Shown here: piece after piece, positions 44,801 through 56,045 of the stretch
Numbering within the stretch: position 1 is the first letter of the stretch
How the letters are laid out: each line of letters opens with the position of its first letter
Position numbers and translations under genes: made by a program
DNA from: Astropecten irregularis
Lineage: Eukaryota > Echinodermata > Asteroidea > Paxillosida > Astropectinidae
Direction of reading: 5' to 3'
NCBI GenBank assembly: GCA_963971285.1
Contig: OZ020262.1
Coordinates: 6,109,036 to 6,173,035 of the forward strand
Length of the DNA: 64,000 nucleotides
Notes under the pieces: model-generated
What the model was told of the DNA's origin: nothing
What the model saw: only the letters and a program-made list of their open reading frames with translations
Database searches by the model: none

Positions 44801-45147
44801 ATTCTGCATGATATGCTCGACTATACACATTACAAGCTTGCAGTGAAGTTCCTTTGTTGTTAACTGTACGTGCATAAATAATACTGGCACATGTATTGCC
44901 AAACCGTAACAATTCCCATAACAACGTGCACTGTTTCAAACTCGCTGTTTTCAAACTTCCAGTCGGTTGCTATAGTGTGTTGATTTATTCATAACTTGTT
45001 GTGTATAAAGAAACTGAGCGAGTATAAGGTCAATTTCTCTACTCTGATGGACCTTTACAAAATATTGAATTGAATGCTGAATTCAATGAATATTTTAGTG
45101 ACCTGCAATTCTGCATGGTTAACGAAGTTCAAGGCAACACAGCTATT

Positions 45148-45510
45148 AGGCCATAACAAAAAAATGGTTGTATTGGCGTAACGGAGGTTTGGAAAATAGG
45201 GTAGGGCGGGCGGAATTTTTTTTTTTCCTGGGGTATTAAATGCTATTCCCCTGTATATCACAGTATTTGACGTGTCAAATAAAGACAAGAAATTACGTAA
45301 CAACTTTAACCAGTCTGGTTTCCATCTTTTGCTCCTTTTAAGCTTTTAATCTGCATAGAAATTTGCGAATTTTTTTTTATTTATTTTTCCCCGATTTGTA
45401 TTTATTTATTTATTTATTTATTTTTTTTTTTTTGGTTTAAAATGTTAACGGTCGGGGCATATTTTTGGGTCGGGCTGGTTACGCCAATACAACAATTTTT
45501 TTTATGGCCT
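45148..45510. mobile_element. Family-L foldback element
   Basis: AGGCCATAACAAAAAAATGG with TGTATTGGCGTAAC, mirrored at the right end by GTTACGCCAATACAAC and TATGGCCT; AT-rich interior. Confidence 0.6.
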
Positions 45511-45655
45511 TATGGGGGACCGCGTTCACAGTATGTTGACCGTATAGTTATAAGTGTACTAATAATTTTTGTGATGAAAAAATTAATATAAGGCCACACC
45601 GTGTGCTATAGCATGCATAGGCACAACTTACTTGTATAATACATGTACATGTACT

Positions 45656-46000
45656 TTAAAGGTAGTATTATACTTTGGTTTTTATCAAAGAAATACAGAC
45701 TCATGGGCAAAAATAGTCAGCGGTGAAAATTCCAGTCCCATACGGTGGCCACTTTTTGAGAAAACGGTGAAAAACAGCCACGGCATTTCTTAAGTCTTTT
45801 CTCTTTTATTTTGGATCTTTTAAAAGATCAAAAAGATTTTCAGTCGTAGTTTTACCAATTTCTGGATAAATACACAATTTCAGACGGAAAAATGTTAATG
45901 GTATGTTTCTACCAGCACCATCTTCATACCCTGTAAGTTATACGTAAATCTGTGAACATTTGTGTTTTGGTTTCTTTCCAAAGTATGATACTACCTTTAA
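45656..46000 (+). mobile_element. Family-A MITE, best-preserved copy
   Basis: TTAAAGGTAGTATTATACTT at the left mirrors AAGTATGATACTACCTTTAA at the right, so TTAA is kept at both ends. 46001-46323 to the GPCR stop holds nothing I recognise. Confidence 0.75.
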
Positions 46001-46323
46001 ATTTGATGACATTAATTCAAACTATACATATAATATGCTCCGTGCATATCTGTGCTCAATAAACATTATAGCTCCATGATAAAACTGCAAACAGTTAATA
46101 ATTTATGACTGACAATTAATTTTGATAAGCAATTAAAGAAATGAACAACTCAAAAGCAAGAACAAAGCTGGCAGCTAGTAGTAATAATTTCACACCCAAA
46201 ATTAAAATTTGATGTAGACTTGAGTTTTAAGCCCTGCATGTAAAAGAAACATATAATGATATAAATATTATATTGTACATATTATGAGCACAATAGTCAG
46301 TAAGTCAATAATTACGATGCATG

Positions 46324-47349
46324 TCATGTTCGTCGGCAGCATCCACGTATAATTTTCTTTGCCGCAGTTCTGAAGATGGCATTGCGGACGTAGTACACGA
46401 GCACGTTCAACCAGCTGTTAGAGAGAGCCATACATGCGGCTGTCACCGCTAACTCCCTGGGCGCCTTGGTCAAAGTGAGGTTCTCGTAGATGACGATGCT
46501 GAAGAACGGCATCCATGCCACGGCGTAGGTCAGCGTGATGATGCCGAAGGTCTTGGCAGCCTTGAACTCCGGGAAGAACCGCCGCCGTCCCTGGTCGAAG
46601 CTCAGCCGGCCGTTTGGAACGCTCAGGCGCTTGGCTTGCTCGTACATGGCCACTGTCCGTGCCTCCATGTGATTGGCGTGGCGTCTGGCGATCATGAAGA
46701 TCCGGATGTAGAGGACGATCAGGACCGGGAACGGCGCAAAGACGAACAGAATCACGCACAGGGTGCCCATGATGTCCGGTCTCTCCTGCGACATGGGGTC
46801 GAAAAAGCACGAGTGGAGGTACTCATGATAGTTGGCAACCCTCCCTGGGAGGAAGCAGTTGATGAGGCCGAGGAATAACCCCAGAGTCCAGACGCAGATG
46901 ACTGCGATGCGAGCCCTCCTGACCGTGACAAGGGAAGGGTACCTCAGAGGTCGCGAGATGCAGATGTACCGCTCCGCATTGATCAGGAGCAAGGAGAACA
47001 GGGACGTTGTAGCGCAGATCTGATTCCCAGCAGCCGAGAAGGCACAGAAGGTATACCCATAGGGCCAATCGTTGGTGGTGACAGTACCGAGGACCGGTGC
47101 TCCCACCACCGTGCCCATCAGGAGGTCGGCCGCCGTCAATGAGATAAGTACCACCCGTGTGACATCGTTCATATCCCTGGCCAGTCGCAAGACCAACAGA
47201 CACAGGCAGTTCCCAACCAGTATCAGTAGGGTTATCACGGTGAATGCTAGTCCTTCCACAACTCGAGCACCGACACCAACCCCAACATCATCACCCTCGA
47301 TTACGTCGGTGGAGTTACTATCATCAAACAACTCCATGGTATCATTCAT
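46324..47349 (-). CDS. Rhodopsin-like (class A) GPCR, intronless
   Basis: A single open frame of 341 residues from ATG 47349 to TGA 46324. Seven hydrophobic segments lie at about 32-55, 65-90, 100-130, 145-167, 193-220, 267-290 and 300-322. Class A landmarks are present: Asn47 (TM1), Asp75 in TM2, Cys102 with Cys181 for the extracellular disulfide, Glu126-Arg127-Tyr128 as the DRY-type motif, Trp154 in TM4, and Trp279 with Pro281 in TM6. Two N-glycosylation sequons (Asn2, Asn12) precede TM1, and Cys337/Cys338 could be palmitoylated. Deviations are Val316 in place of Pro in NPxxY (NVLVY), Ala for Cys before the TM6 Trp, and Asn109 where aminergic receptors carry the amine-binding Asp. It looks amine-receptor-like overall but probably does not bind a biogenic amine the usual way. 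Ligand unknown; a plasma-membrane G-protein receptor by family. Confidence 0.93.
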   Translation of the reverse strand: MNDTMELFDDSNSTDVIEGDDVGVGVGARVVEGLAFTVITLLILVGNCLCLLVLRLARDMNDVTRVVLISLTAADLLMGTVVGAPVLGTVTTNDWPYGYTFCAFSAAGNQICATTSLFSLLLINAERYICISRPLRYPSLVTVRRARIAVICVWTLGLFLGLINCFLPGRVANYHEYLHSCFFDPMSQERPDIMGTLCVILFVFAPFPVLIVLYIRIFMIARRHANHMEARTVAMYEQAKRLSVPNGRLSFDQGRRRFFPEFKAAKTFGIITLTYAVAWMPFFSIVIYENLTLTKAPRELAVTAACMALSNSWLNVLVYYVRNAIFRTAAKKIIRGCCRRT

Positions 47350-47747
47350 ATTTGTATGAAAGATTTATCATGAGCCGCTAAATTAGACCAACCAGTCTGA
47401 CCCGTCATGACAAGTACAAGTGGTTATGACGGGGTAACGTTCTCTCTGTTATATTAGCTGAATCCTGATGTCTGATGTCTGATGATTATATTGACGTGAC
47501 TACCCAACGCAACACGGTGCGGGATGTGCGACCAACAACAAAAAACTTGTTACTCGTGCGCGACAAATGCCCTTTCCGTGCAAAGTCCGTCTCGTTTTTT
47601 TAGTTTGTTTATTTTATAATGATTAATTATGTTGGTGATGTGATGGAGGCAATTAATAATTAATCAAGGCGCATGCACTCGGCTATCTCGTTGTTGCAGT
47701 AATTGTCACACTGTCATTCTTAATACATCAAGTTCCCCGTTCGATAG

Positions 47748-47872
47748 TGGGTCGATTTAACCAAACTCATCGTAACTTAATATCAATCGTAGGACTTATG
47801 ATACATTGCAGCCCTACGTAGTATACAATGGGTTATCCTTCGTAACTCGAGTTACGATCGATCGTAGGGCTT
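47748..47872. mobile_element. Family-C foldback element
   Basis: GGGTCGATTTAACCAAACTC to ACGATCGATCGTAGGGCTT. Confidence 0.6.
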
Positions 47873-48181
47873 ACTGAGTTAGGAGGGCCTGACGCGCCGT
47901 TTCGATCCGACCAGGATGATCTTTCTCAAAGGCTATAAAATATTCCAGGTCATTTTTGTTTGGCTGATGAGTTTGCCGTTCTTGTATTGATTGATTTTTT
48001 TTACTGCAAGTAATAAACTGCTGCAAACTGTACATCAACTTGACCTAAATACACACAATTCTTGGAGTTGGGATGGCCTGACGTTTCGATCCTACCAGTG
48101 TCTTTATCGAAGGCCAGTAAAGTTTATGACTTGTATTAAAGATGTTTTATTGTTTTACACTGATGGTAAAAATATAGTTCA

Positions 48182-48324
48182 GGGGTCGATATCACGAAGC
48201 CTTGCGATCTATCGTAACTCAAGTTACGAAGAACAACCCATCGTATCCTAAGTTGGGCTTCAATGCATCACAAGTCCTCCGATTGATAGTAAGTTACGAT
48301 CTGAGTTTGGTGAAATCGGCGCTT
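48182..48324. mobile_element. Family-C foldback element
   Basis: GGGGTCGATATCACGAAGCC to TTTGGTGAAATCGGCGC. Confidence 0.6.
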
Positions 48325-48965
48325 GGTCGTAGTTCTAATCATGGAAAAAAGGAATACACCAAACTCCAATGTTCTACTAATTATCAGTAGGCCTACTATA
48401 ATTATGGTTTGCAGATTTTGAAAATACGGAGTTCAATATAAATCGGGTTCTGACGTCTTATTTCCGTCGCTCGATCGCGTGTGTGTGTTTTTTTTTTCAA
48501 TCCGTACGTGATGACGCGTGCTGGTCAGTGAGTCAGACATTTAGCTCATTCTTGACGTCATTATCTTGAAATGCTTTGTCACACTTTTCTTTATAACGAA
48601 TTCAAAACTGTTGCGAATAGACATTATGAACCACGTACAATCCTGCGCTGGACTGAATGCATTTACCGGTATTTAGAAGGCCTCACCCTCTATCCCTTTT
48701 GCTCTAACCTCATCAGCTTACTCAAGCATTCAGGGCCGAGCCGACAAAATGATTCATCGCTTTCAATGTGGGATTCGTCCTTCCATCGCTCGATCTTAAT
48801 ATTGATCAACACCATTTCTTTCTTCGCTGGCCCCCGCTATAGCCTAAGCATAAACGAGATAGAAGCCTTAAAGCTTATCTCAGGGGACAACGACTTCCGA
48901 TAGGAGCCAGAGTTAACAATGCTTTGTACACACGTCACGTATTGAGGCATTAACATACTACACTT

Positions 48966-49094
48966 GGTGCATTCGTTTAGCTATACCACGGGTCAGCCCT
49001 TACTGGGAATGGTCGTGCTATACTGCACAAAACAAGGGAGAGAATGTGGACGAGGTTGACTGGTGTCGACCCGGGGGAGCTAGACGAATGCACC
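48966..49094. mobile_element. Family-D foldback element
   Basis: Same ends and length as the 37435 copy. 49095-49480 holds nothing recognisable. Confidence 0.65.
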
Positions 49095-50039
49095 CTACCC
49101 CATCATCGCCATTCGCTAGCGAGCGATATTATAGTTCCATGAGTAAGCAAATAAAGTAGCTCGTGTGAAGGGTTTCTGGTCAATATACCGCCTTTGTTGT
49201 TATGTGTGACGTGCGGCAATAAACTACCGCCAGCAGCAGGCTAATACTCGGAAGGAGGAAATCGATTTATAGGGTTTTCAAAAGCTAAGACAAATTTACA
49301 CAATAACTTAAGGAAAGTGAAAATAGACACGCGGTGTGAAAGTTTCTTGCATTGGCAAAATGGTTTGGAATTAGCAAGTTTCATCATGCTTTACATCAAT
49401 TGATTCAACCATAATTATAGTCCTATAGCGTGATTTTGTAGCACGATCAATTTTTCTTAATTATACTGTTCACAGATTCAATAAAGATCCTGCTAGGATT
49501 GAAACGCGTCAGGCCCTCCTATAACTCCAAGCATTTGATAAATTTCAGGTCATTATTTTGGCTGATGAGCAGTTTGCAGCATTTTAATTATTACTTGTTA
49601 ATTACTTGTATTGTTTCGTATAGGTAAACATGGCAAATTAATTGTTCGTTTACAAGAGACAATACTGCAAACTAATAATGTTCACTCACGTATTATACAC
49701 TATGGAGCCAGATATTGATAGGAAATTGCTAGAACTGATACCAATTAATTTAGACCATTATGGCACATCGAATGTTAATACTAATAAAAGTCATTAAATA
49801 TTACCACTTGAACAAGTGACTAAATAATTTCTTTCCGGGGCCGCAGGTTCGAGTCCCGCTCCTGTCAACTTTTCTTTGTTCACGTTTAAAAAAATAAACA
49901 AACAACCCAACAATTAAACACCCCAATTTACAAACAAACACCCGCCAACAGAAAGAACATCGAATAATAAAACAAAAAAAATGTTATTTTATCTTATAGA
50001 ACAAAAAATTAAAAACATCGTCATAAGGACAAAAATACA

Positions 50040-50160
50040 AAGGTCGGTCAGGGGGCGATCGAGTCGGCTAGGGGGCGAGTTGGCCAGGAGGCGAGTTGGT
50101 AAGGGGCGAGTCGGTCAGGGGGCGAGTCCGTAAGGGGCGAGTCGGCTAGGGGGCGAGTTG
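50040..50160. repeat. ~17 bp minisatellite (GGGGGCGAGTCGGCTA)
   Basis: About seven units of GGGGCGAGTYGG. Confidence 0.75.
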
Positions 50161-50231
50161 ACCTGTTTCCAAACAAAATACCAAGCATGTTAGACAAACC
50201 ATATGGAGGATTTCACCTCCATGGACAAACA

Positions 50232-50464
50232 ATGTTAAGCACAAAAATTTGCTTAGCACAAAAATGTGTTACCCAATAAAACAAACCACCATTGAAAATT
50301 CCATTTTATATATAATTATGGTCAGCGAACAACAGCCAAAGAACAATCACAAGTGATACACAATTACGTGGAAATTTGGTTGTTAACCCTGTTTTAGTTA
50401 ATTAAGACAGAAAATGTCATGCTAAGCACATTTTTGTGCTTAACAGTTTTATGAAACTGGCCCC
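50232..50464. mobile_element. Family-M foldback element
   Basis: TTAAGCACAAAAATTTGCTTAG and GCTAAGCACATTTTTGTGCTTAA mirror each other. The right end GAAACTGGCCCC resembles other foldbacks here. Confidence 0.5.
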
Positions 50465-50495
50465 GCTGAGGACAACTTGAGAATCAGATCCACGT

Positions 50496-50880
50496 TTAAA
50501 GGTACAATACATGATTGGTAATGGTCACAGAACGGCACTCACACTTTGTCTGATCAAACATGGAATGACATAATGTACCTGTGAAAATTTGAGCTCAATC
50601 GGACATCATGAGTCACGAGAACGCTGATAGCGCAAGCCCGACTCAATTTTTCGTATAAAACATAACAAATGGTTTTGATTTTACCCCGAAATCAAAACTG
50701 TTTTCGGTCTTTGTTTTACTAATTTCTGGATAAAAACACCACTTCAGGCGGAAATATGTTCACAGTAACTATGTTTCAACCAGCACCATCTTCATACCCT
50801 GAAAGTTATACGAAAATCTGTGAAATTTTTTTGTTTGGGTATGTTAATTAATACCAATCCTGTAGTCTAGTACCTTTAAC
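50496..50880 (+). mobile_element. Family-B MITE, complete
   Basis: TTAAAGGTACAATACATGATTGG at the left and CCAATCCTGTAGTCTAGTACCTTTAA at the right, so TTAA is kept at both ends. Confidence 0.65.
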
Positions 50881-51511
50881 CATAGAGCTGGCTCTAGTGT
50901 ATCCTTGTTGAGACATGGCTTTGTTTTCGTGTACTAAATGAACACTTTCCGAAGAGCAGAATTGAAATCGCTCCCATTTGAGCCAAAATCAGTTAATTCC
51001 TGCGTTGGCATTTCTAGCAAACGCCCCTTATACAAAATATTCTTTGCAACATGCATAGCAATATCTTAAAAATTCCTCGTTTTTGAATTAATTCCAAATA
51101 TCAGTTTCGTGAAAAACCTTGTGGAGTCCTATTTATACCTTTATAATTTCCCTGTGGAGACATATTCAACCAATTGTCCTCGGTCCGGGGTTAAGTCACC
51201 AGATTTTAAGATTCGGAGCTTAATCGTGCAACCCACAAAATATAAATACGACAGTATTCGAATTCATATCGAAAAGGGCTATGTGCTAACCCATAGGCCT
51301 ACCATCAATTTCACTAGACAAATTTGAGGAAATAGACCAAACGGTACCATGCAATGCACAGAACGTATACTTCGTTTATGGGTCATTCTGTCAAGGGACC
51401 CTAAAACGTGATCGCGCACAATGCAAGAGCAACTTCAACGTGACTGAATCTCGGCTAAAGTAGAGGCGCTACGTTGTCAATATTTATTGTTCCTATACCG
51501 TGCCAGGCTTA

Positions 51512-51744
51512 AGCCCACCGCACATTATACGATCCGACATTCCGACTAGGACCCGACTGGTTTTTGAAAGGATCGCAAAGCATTCTGGGAGTCTTAACCG
51601 TGATTGTTCCCAGTCGCAGACTCACTCTGATGGCCAGTCGGCAAGATTCGACTGTCGAATCACGGTTAAGACTCCCAGAATGCATTGCGATCCTTCCAAA
51701 AAACCAGTCGGGTCGTAGTCGGATCGTATAGTGTGCGGTGGGCT
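51512..51744. mobile_element. Family-F foldback element, 233 bp, TTA target duplication
   Basis: Long near-perfect inverted arms (AGCCCACCGCACA ... ACGATCCGAC and complement; GACTCCCAGAATGC). Flanked by TTA on both sides (51509-51511, 51745-51747), as for PIF/Harbinger-type elements (inference). Confidence 0.75.
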
Positions 51745-51749
51745 TTAAG

Positions 51750-53485
51750 CAGCAGCACCGCAAGATCTTGTTTACTTTTTTCACCACTAATTCGTTCACA
51801 AAAATTTTGATATTTCACCAACCGACGCTCAATTCGACTTAATTTCTCTTAAAAAAGAAAGAAAAATGAAAAAAAACGAAGAAAAAATATATCGCATAAA
51901 AAAAATTATAAATTTTTTGAGACAGGCTTTTCCATTTCTTTTTCTTTCGTTTACTGTTGGCAAATTTTATTCAAAACTGAAAGACATAAGTGACACAGCA
52001 TGTTTTTAACCGTAAGTCAACTTAATTAAAAGCAAACCTACACATTATAGACAAATCTTTGTCTAATTTTAAGAAATGAACTGGCAAGAAAATACAGCAC
52101 CAAAAAGAGGCAGGACAAAAAACAATCAGCCAACCATTATTAGGTAATGAAAAATGCAATAATAGAAATTAATTGTATATCATTTATGTATGAATATACA
52201 TAATAATTATTAGTATGTTAAGATATAACGATAATATAAGTATCGACATCTGTGCTTTTGTGAAAAGAGGAAAGTCATACCGTGACAAAAAAAGAGACCA
52301 TATTTTTTATTGAAATTTTGCTCAAATTTAAAGAGCCCCAAATGGTGTGCATAAAACATAGGTGAAAATCTACCTCTGTTGTAACATTGGCCTTATAAGG
52401 TACTACATGTATCAAACTTTGTGCTGCATTTATACCGAAACAGAAATCGTCACAGATTCATCTATAATTCTTTTCTTTTTTAGGGCATTTCACTTTTCAG
52501 CCAGTCTGCAGCACTAAGCGTATTGTTTTTCATTTTCTTTTTATCAAAGTGGCCCCATCTTGAAACAGATCAATCACTCAATTTCCCGTAAACGATCCTA
52601 CTTCCGCCGAATTTATAAAAGATTCTCCGAAAACGTCAATTTGTGCGGAAATCACGCTTATAGCGCAATAAATAACTCAAAATAATAAACTCATTCATTT
52701 TATATGTGCATTAATAGGCCTAGCCTTTATCAGAGCCTATTTTTTGAAGGCCAAACTAAAATGAGTAAAATAACAAAATAAATGTAATTAAATATTAAAA
52801 AGTCCTGTACATTTCTGTGAAACGTGACCCTTAATTAAAATTTTATTTTACATTTTGAAATACCTCACTTAGTGCAACAACCTTTGCAATAAAATAATAA
52901 CTTGCATTTCAATTTTCGAGAGCTGTTTCCATATAATACATAATAATAACTCCCTTAAAAAAACTGTCACGGTAAAAAAAACTCTGGGTTTTTTTTTTTT
53001 TTTTACCCTTCGAGAAATATCCTGCTGGGATCGAAACATCGGGCCCTCCTAACTCAAAGCATTACATATTTCAGGTCATTATTTTGGTAAATGTGCAGTT
53101 TTATGCAAGTTATTTCTTGTAATGAAACAAAAACTTGTTAAACAAGTACAATGTTCACGCCCCAACTGATGCCCCCTAAACAAACAAACAACAACAACTG
53201 TTTACTGAAGCACAAAACCCGACATGCATAGCATGCAAAAGACATAGGGCATAAACAAGCATGCATCATAAATTAATACACACATATTATAGTGAATATT
53301 AAATTGATATTACAAAATTGGTATTAAATGTAAAAAAACAAAACAATACTGGATCACAGATGTACCTATATGCTATTATTATAAATTTTGTTATTTTAGA
53401 AATTCCTTGTTGCAAAATTTTGATCTTAAATGTCATAATTGTCAAGAAAAAAAAGAGTAAAAACGCATTGCCAAATTGTTTTACA
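51750..53485. other. AT-rich intergenic stretch with no feature seen
   Basis: No gene or full repeat recognised, apart from a short GATCGAAACATCGGGCCCTCC motif at about 53028-53048 that recurs at 8.5, 41.5, 47.9, 49.5, 60.5 and 62.8 kb. Confidence 0.5.
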
Positions 53486-53489
53486 TTTG

Positions 53490-53652
53490 GGAGCCCACAA
53501 AAGGAAACGAAGGGATTGGGCCACGTAACGAAGCCGAAGAAAGGCTCCAGCTTCGCCATGTATCTCAAGCCCTTCATTTCATTTAGGACACAAAATGGCG
53601 GTAGCAAAATAAATTCAAAGCCTAGGCTCAAGCTTCATTCCATAAAGGCCCA
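53490..53652. mobile_element. Family-I repeat
   Basis: Isolated copy outside the UGT cluster, so this is a dispersed element and not just duplicated flank. Confidence 0.5.
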
Positions 53653-53985
53653 TAGATTTCTTCCAAAGTCCGGCAATAACTAGAAGTACGTGGATCGATT
53701 TGTGGAAACACCATGTAATAATCGTACGTACTTTCACACTTCTATATTGCTCGCACATCTCGCAATTAGGTCTCAACGTTTCTCAACATAAACTAGAAGC
53801 ACGATTTGGCCCAAATTCGGTGAAGATGAGTGTTTTCATTGACAGCATGCACGATTATAAAATTTCAGAAAGTGATACACCACATCCTCATGCATATAAA
53901 AACAAAATCAAATTGATTAAAATTTATTAACAATCCTTCAGACGTTGACCTTCAGGTCAAAGGTCAGAGTGGTGTCGTCATTCCT

Positions 53986-54233
53986 GGGGCCTTTCTCAAA
54001 GCTCGGCTCCGGCTTAGGCTCCGGCTTAGGCTCCGGCTCCTGCACCATTTCATGCATTCCATTTTAAACTTATGGTATCACTAAAAGACTTTTGGCTGTG
54101 GTTCGAGAGTAGATTCTCTGGTTTGAAAAAGAAAACAGAGCTTCAGCTTCAATGAAAAACCTCAACGTATATTTTCAGCATGTGGATTACAGAGACTAAG
54201 CCGGAGCCGGAGCCAAGCTTTGAGAAAGGCCCC
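53986..54233. mobile_element. Family-H foldback element
   Basis: GGGGCCTTTCTCAAAGCTCGG to AGCTTTGAGAAAGGCCCC; few hexamer units. Confidence 0.6.
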
Positions 54234-54867
54234 TGGAGTGGCGTATGCATATAAGGCTTCTGACTTCTGTTTCTCACCATTATACCAACGTTGTCTTTTC
54301 AGTATCGCTTAGTTGTTTCTCAGGGTCTGTTAGCAGGGTACGGGCGTTGTCTCCACTTGCCTCTGGGTCTTGCCCTTCGACCTTTACGCTGCCCCTAGGG
54401 TCAGAACTCTGGGCTGATCCTTCGGGATCTGGGCCGGCCCCAGGCCCATCTGGCGAGACCTGAAACGAGTTCAGAGATTTCTGTTGTGAGGGATGAAGTC
54501 AATTGGGGAGTGTTTTGACGGCCCGAACCATGAACGTGTTTTCAGCGTTGGGTATTGGTTCGGCATTTTTTGGCGACTTCGGTTCAGCTTTAATGGTGCC
54601 ATTGGTTCAACCGAACGAGATTCGAGGGAATGGATTGGTTGTCGGTCGGTCCAACATGGCGGACCAGAAAGGTTCGATTTCTTCTGCCATTTCCACTGCC
54701 ATTTTTGTTTACTGTTTGCAAAAGCATTTTGGCGCCCTCCCCCAGTTCGGTTTCTGGTCATTGAGAGTGACGACAGAACGATTTTATTTCCTGACCAAAA
54801 TCATTTAACATTCATGATTTACTGCGGTACCCTCCGCGATATTGGATTTGATTCACTCCGCTGACCC
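54234..54867. other. GC-richer stretch with overlapping short open frames, unrecognised
   Basis: Frames 54493-54864 and 54503-54808 (+) and 54471-54761 (-) overlap. None shows a domain I recognise. Could be part of a mobile element or chance. Confidence 0.2.
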
Positions 54868-55130
54868 CAACTAGCTCGGTGGCCTAGCGGTATGGCATCA
54901 GGGGCTGATTTCATAAAGCTCTGCGACGCGTCGCAACTCGATTTTCGACGCGACGCGTCCTAGCTGCGAAGCGTCGCATCTATAAAGTTTTATGAAATCG
55001 GCCCCTGCACTAGTAAGCAGGAGGTCATGGGTTTGAATCCCACCTGAGCCAGAATGTGATTTTTTCACATGCACTCACAAGCACTGAGTATACAGTGCTC
55101 ATCCACGTCGGTGAAGGGCAAGCCTTATTT
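54868..55130 (+). mobile_element. SINE-3 interrupted by a palindromic element
   Basis: GCTCGGTGGCCTAGCGGTATGG, a 110 bp insert, then CACTAGTAAGCAGGAGGTC and GGGTTTGAATCCCACC. Confidence 0.65.
54898..55007. mobile_element. Palindromic element nested in a SINE-3
   Basis: GGGGCTGATTTCATAAAG to TTTATGAAATCGGCCCC, with GCGACGCGTCGC palindromes inside. The intact SINE-3 at 41.7 kb lacks it. Confidence 0.65.
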
Positions 55131-55237
55131 GCAGAACCATTTTACTGGTCACGTCCGTCAAAACACGCCCCTGAATGCTGGCTGTTATGTATCATGGCCA
55201 GACAGGCCAGATCAAGGGCAAGCTTTTGACTCAAGTT

Positions 55238-55475
55238 TTTGGGGTGCTGTGGCCTAGTGGTCTAGTGGTCTGGTGTGTCGTATTCAATGTCTTGTGGTCA
55301 ATCTACAGATTGTGGGTTCGAGTCCTGTCATGTGTTTGTGGCGCTTGTGTCCTTGGGCAAGACGCTTTGTCATGATTGCTCCTGTTCACCAAGGAGTAAA
55401 TGGGTACCTGTGAGGGTAGAGATGGCTTTGTGCTTGATTAGCCTTTGTCATGTTTGTATGCCTTACAGCAGTAGT
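55238..55475 (+). mobile_element. SINE-2 (tRNA-like)
   Basis: GTGGCCTAGTGGTCTGG A-box region, GGTTCGAGTCC B box, then the conserved CCTTGGGCAAGACGCTTTG ... TGGGTACCTGTGAGGGTAGA body. Confidence 0.7.
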
Positions 55476-55662
55476 AAGTGTAAATTTTATCTCTTTTAAA
55501 ACTTGAATAATTATGATAGATACTAATAGAATTTGCTAAATTGTGACCTATAACTCATATTAATCGTTTCCTTTTTGCTGATTTTTTCCTTCTGCTTTTC
55601 ATCAATTTTAGAAAAGACAAATACTGATCAATCCTAAATGTCGCAAGCCTCTGTCACATCCG

Positions 55663-56029
<367 letters not shown>

Positions 56030-56045
56030 TAAAGGTCTTGGGGAG

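Noticed and set aside
46418-47203. Minus- and plus-strand frames overlapping the GPCR
   Set aside because: Shadows of the GPCR coding frame in GC-rich sequence.
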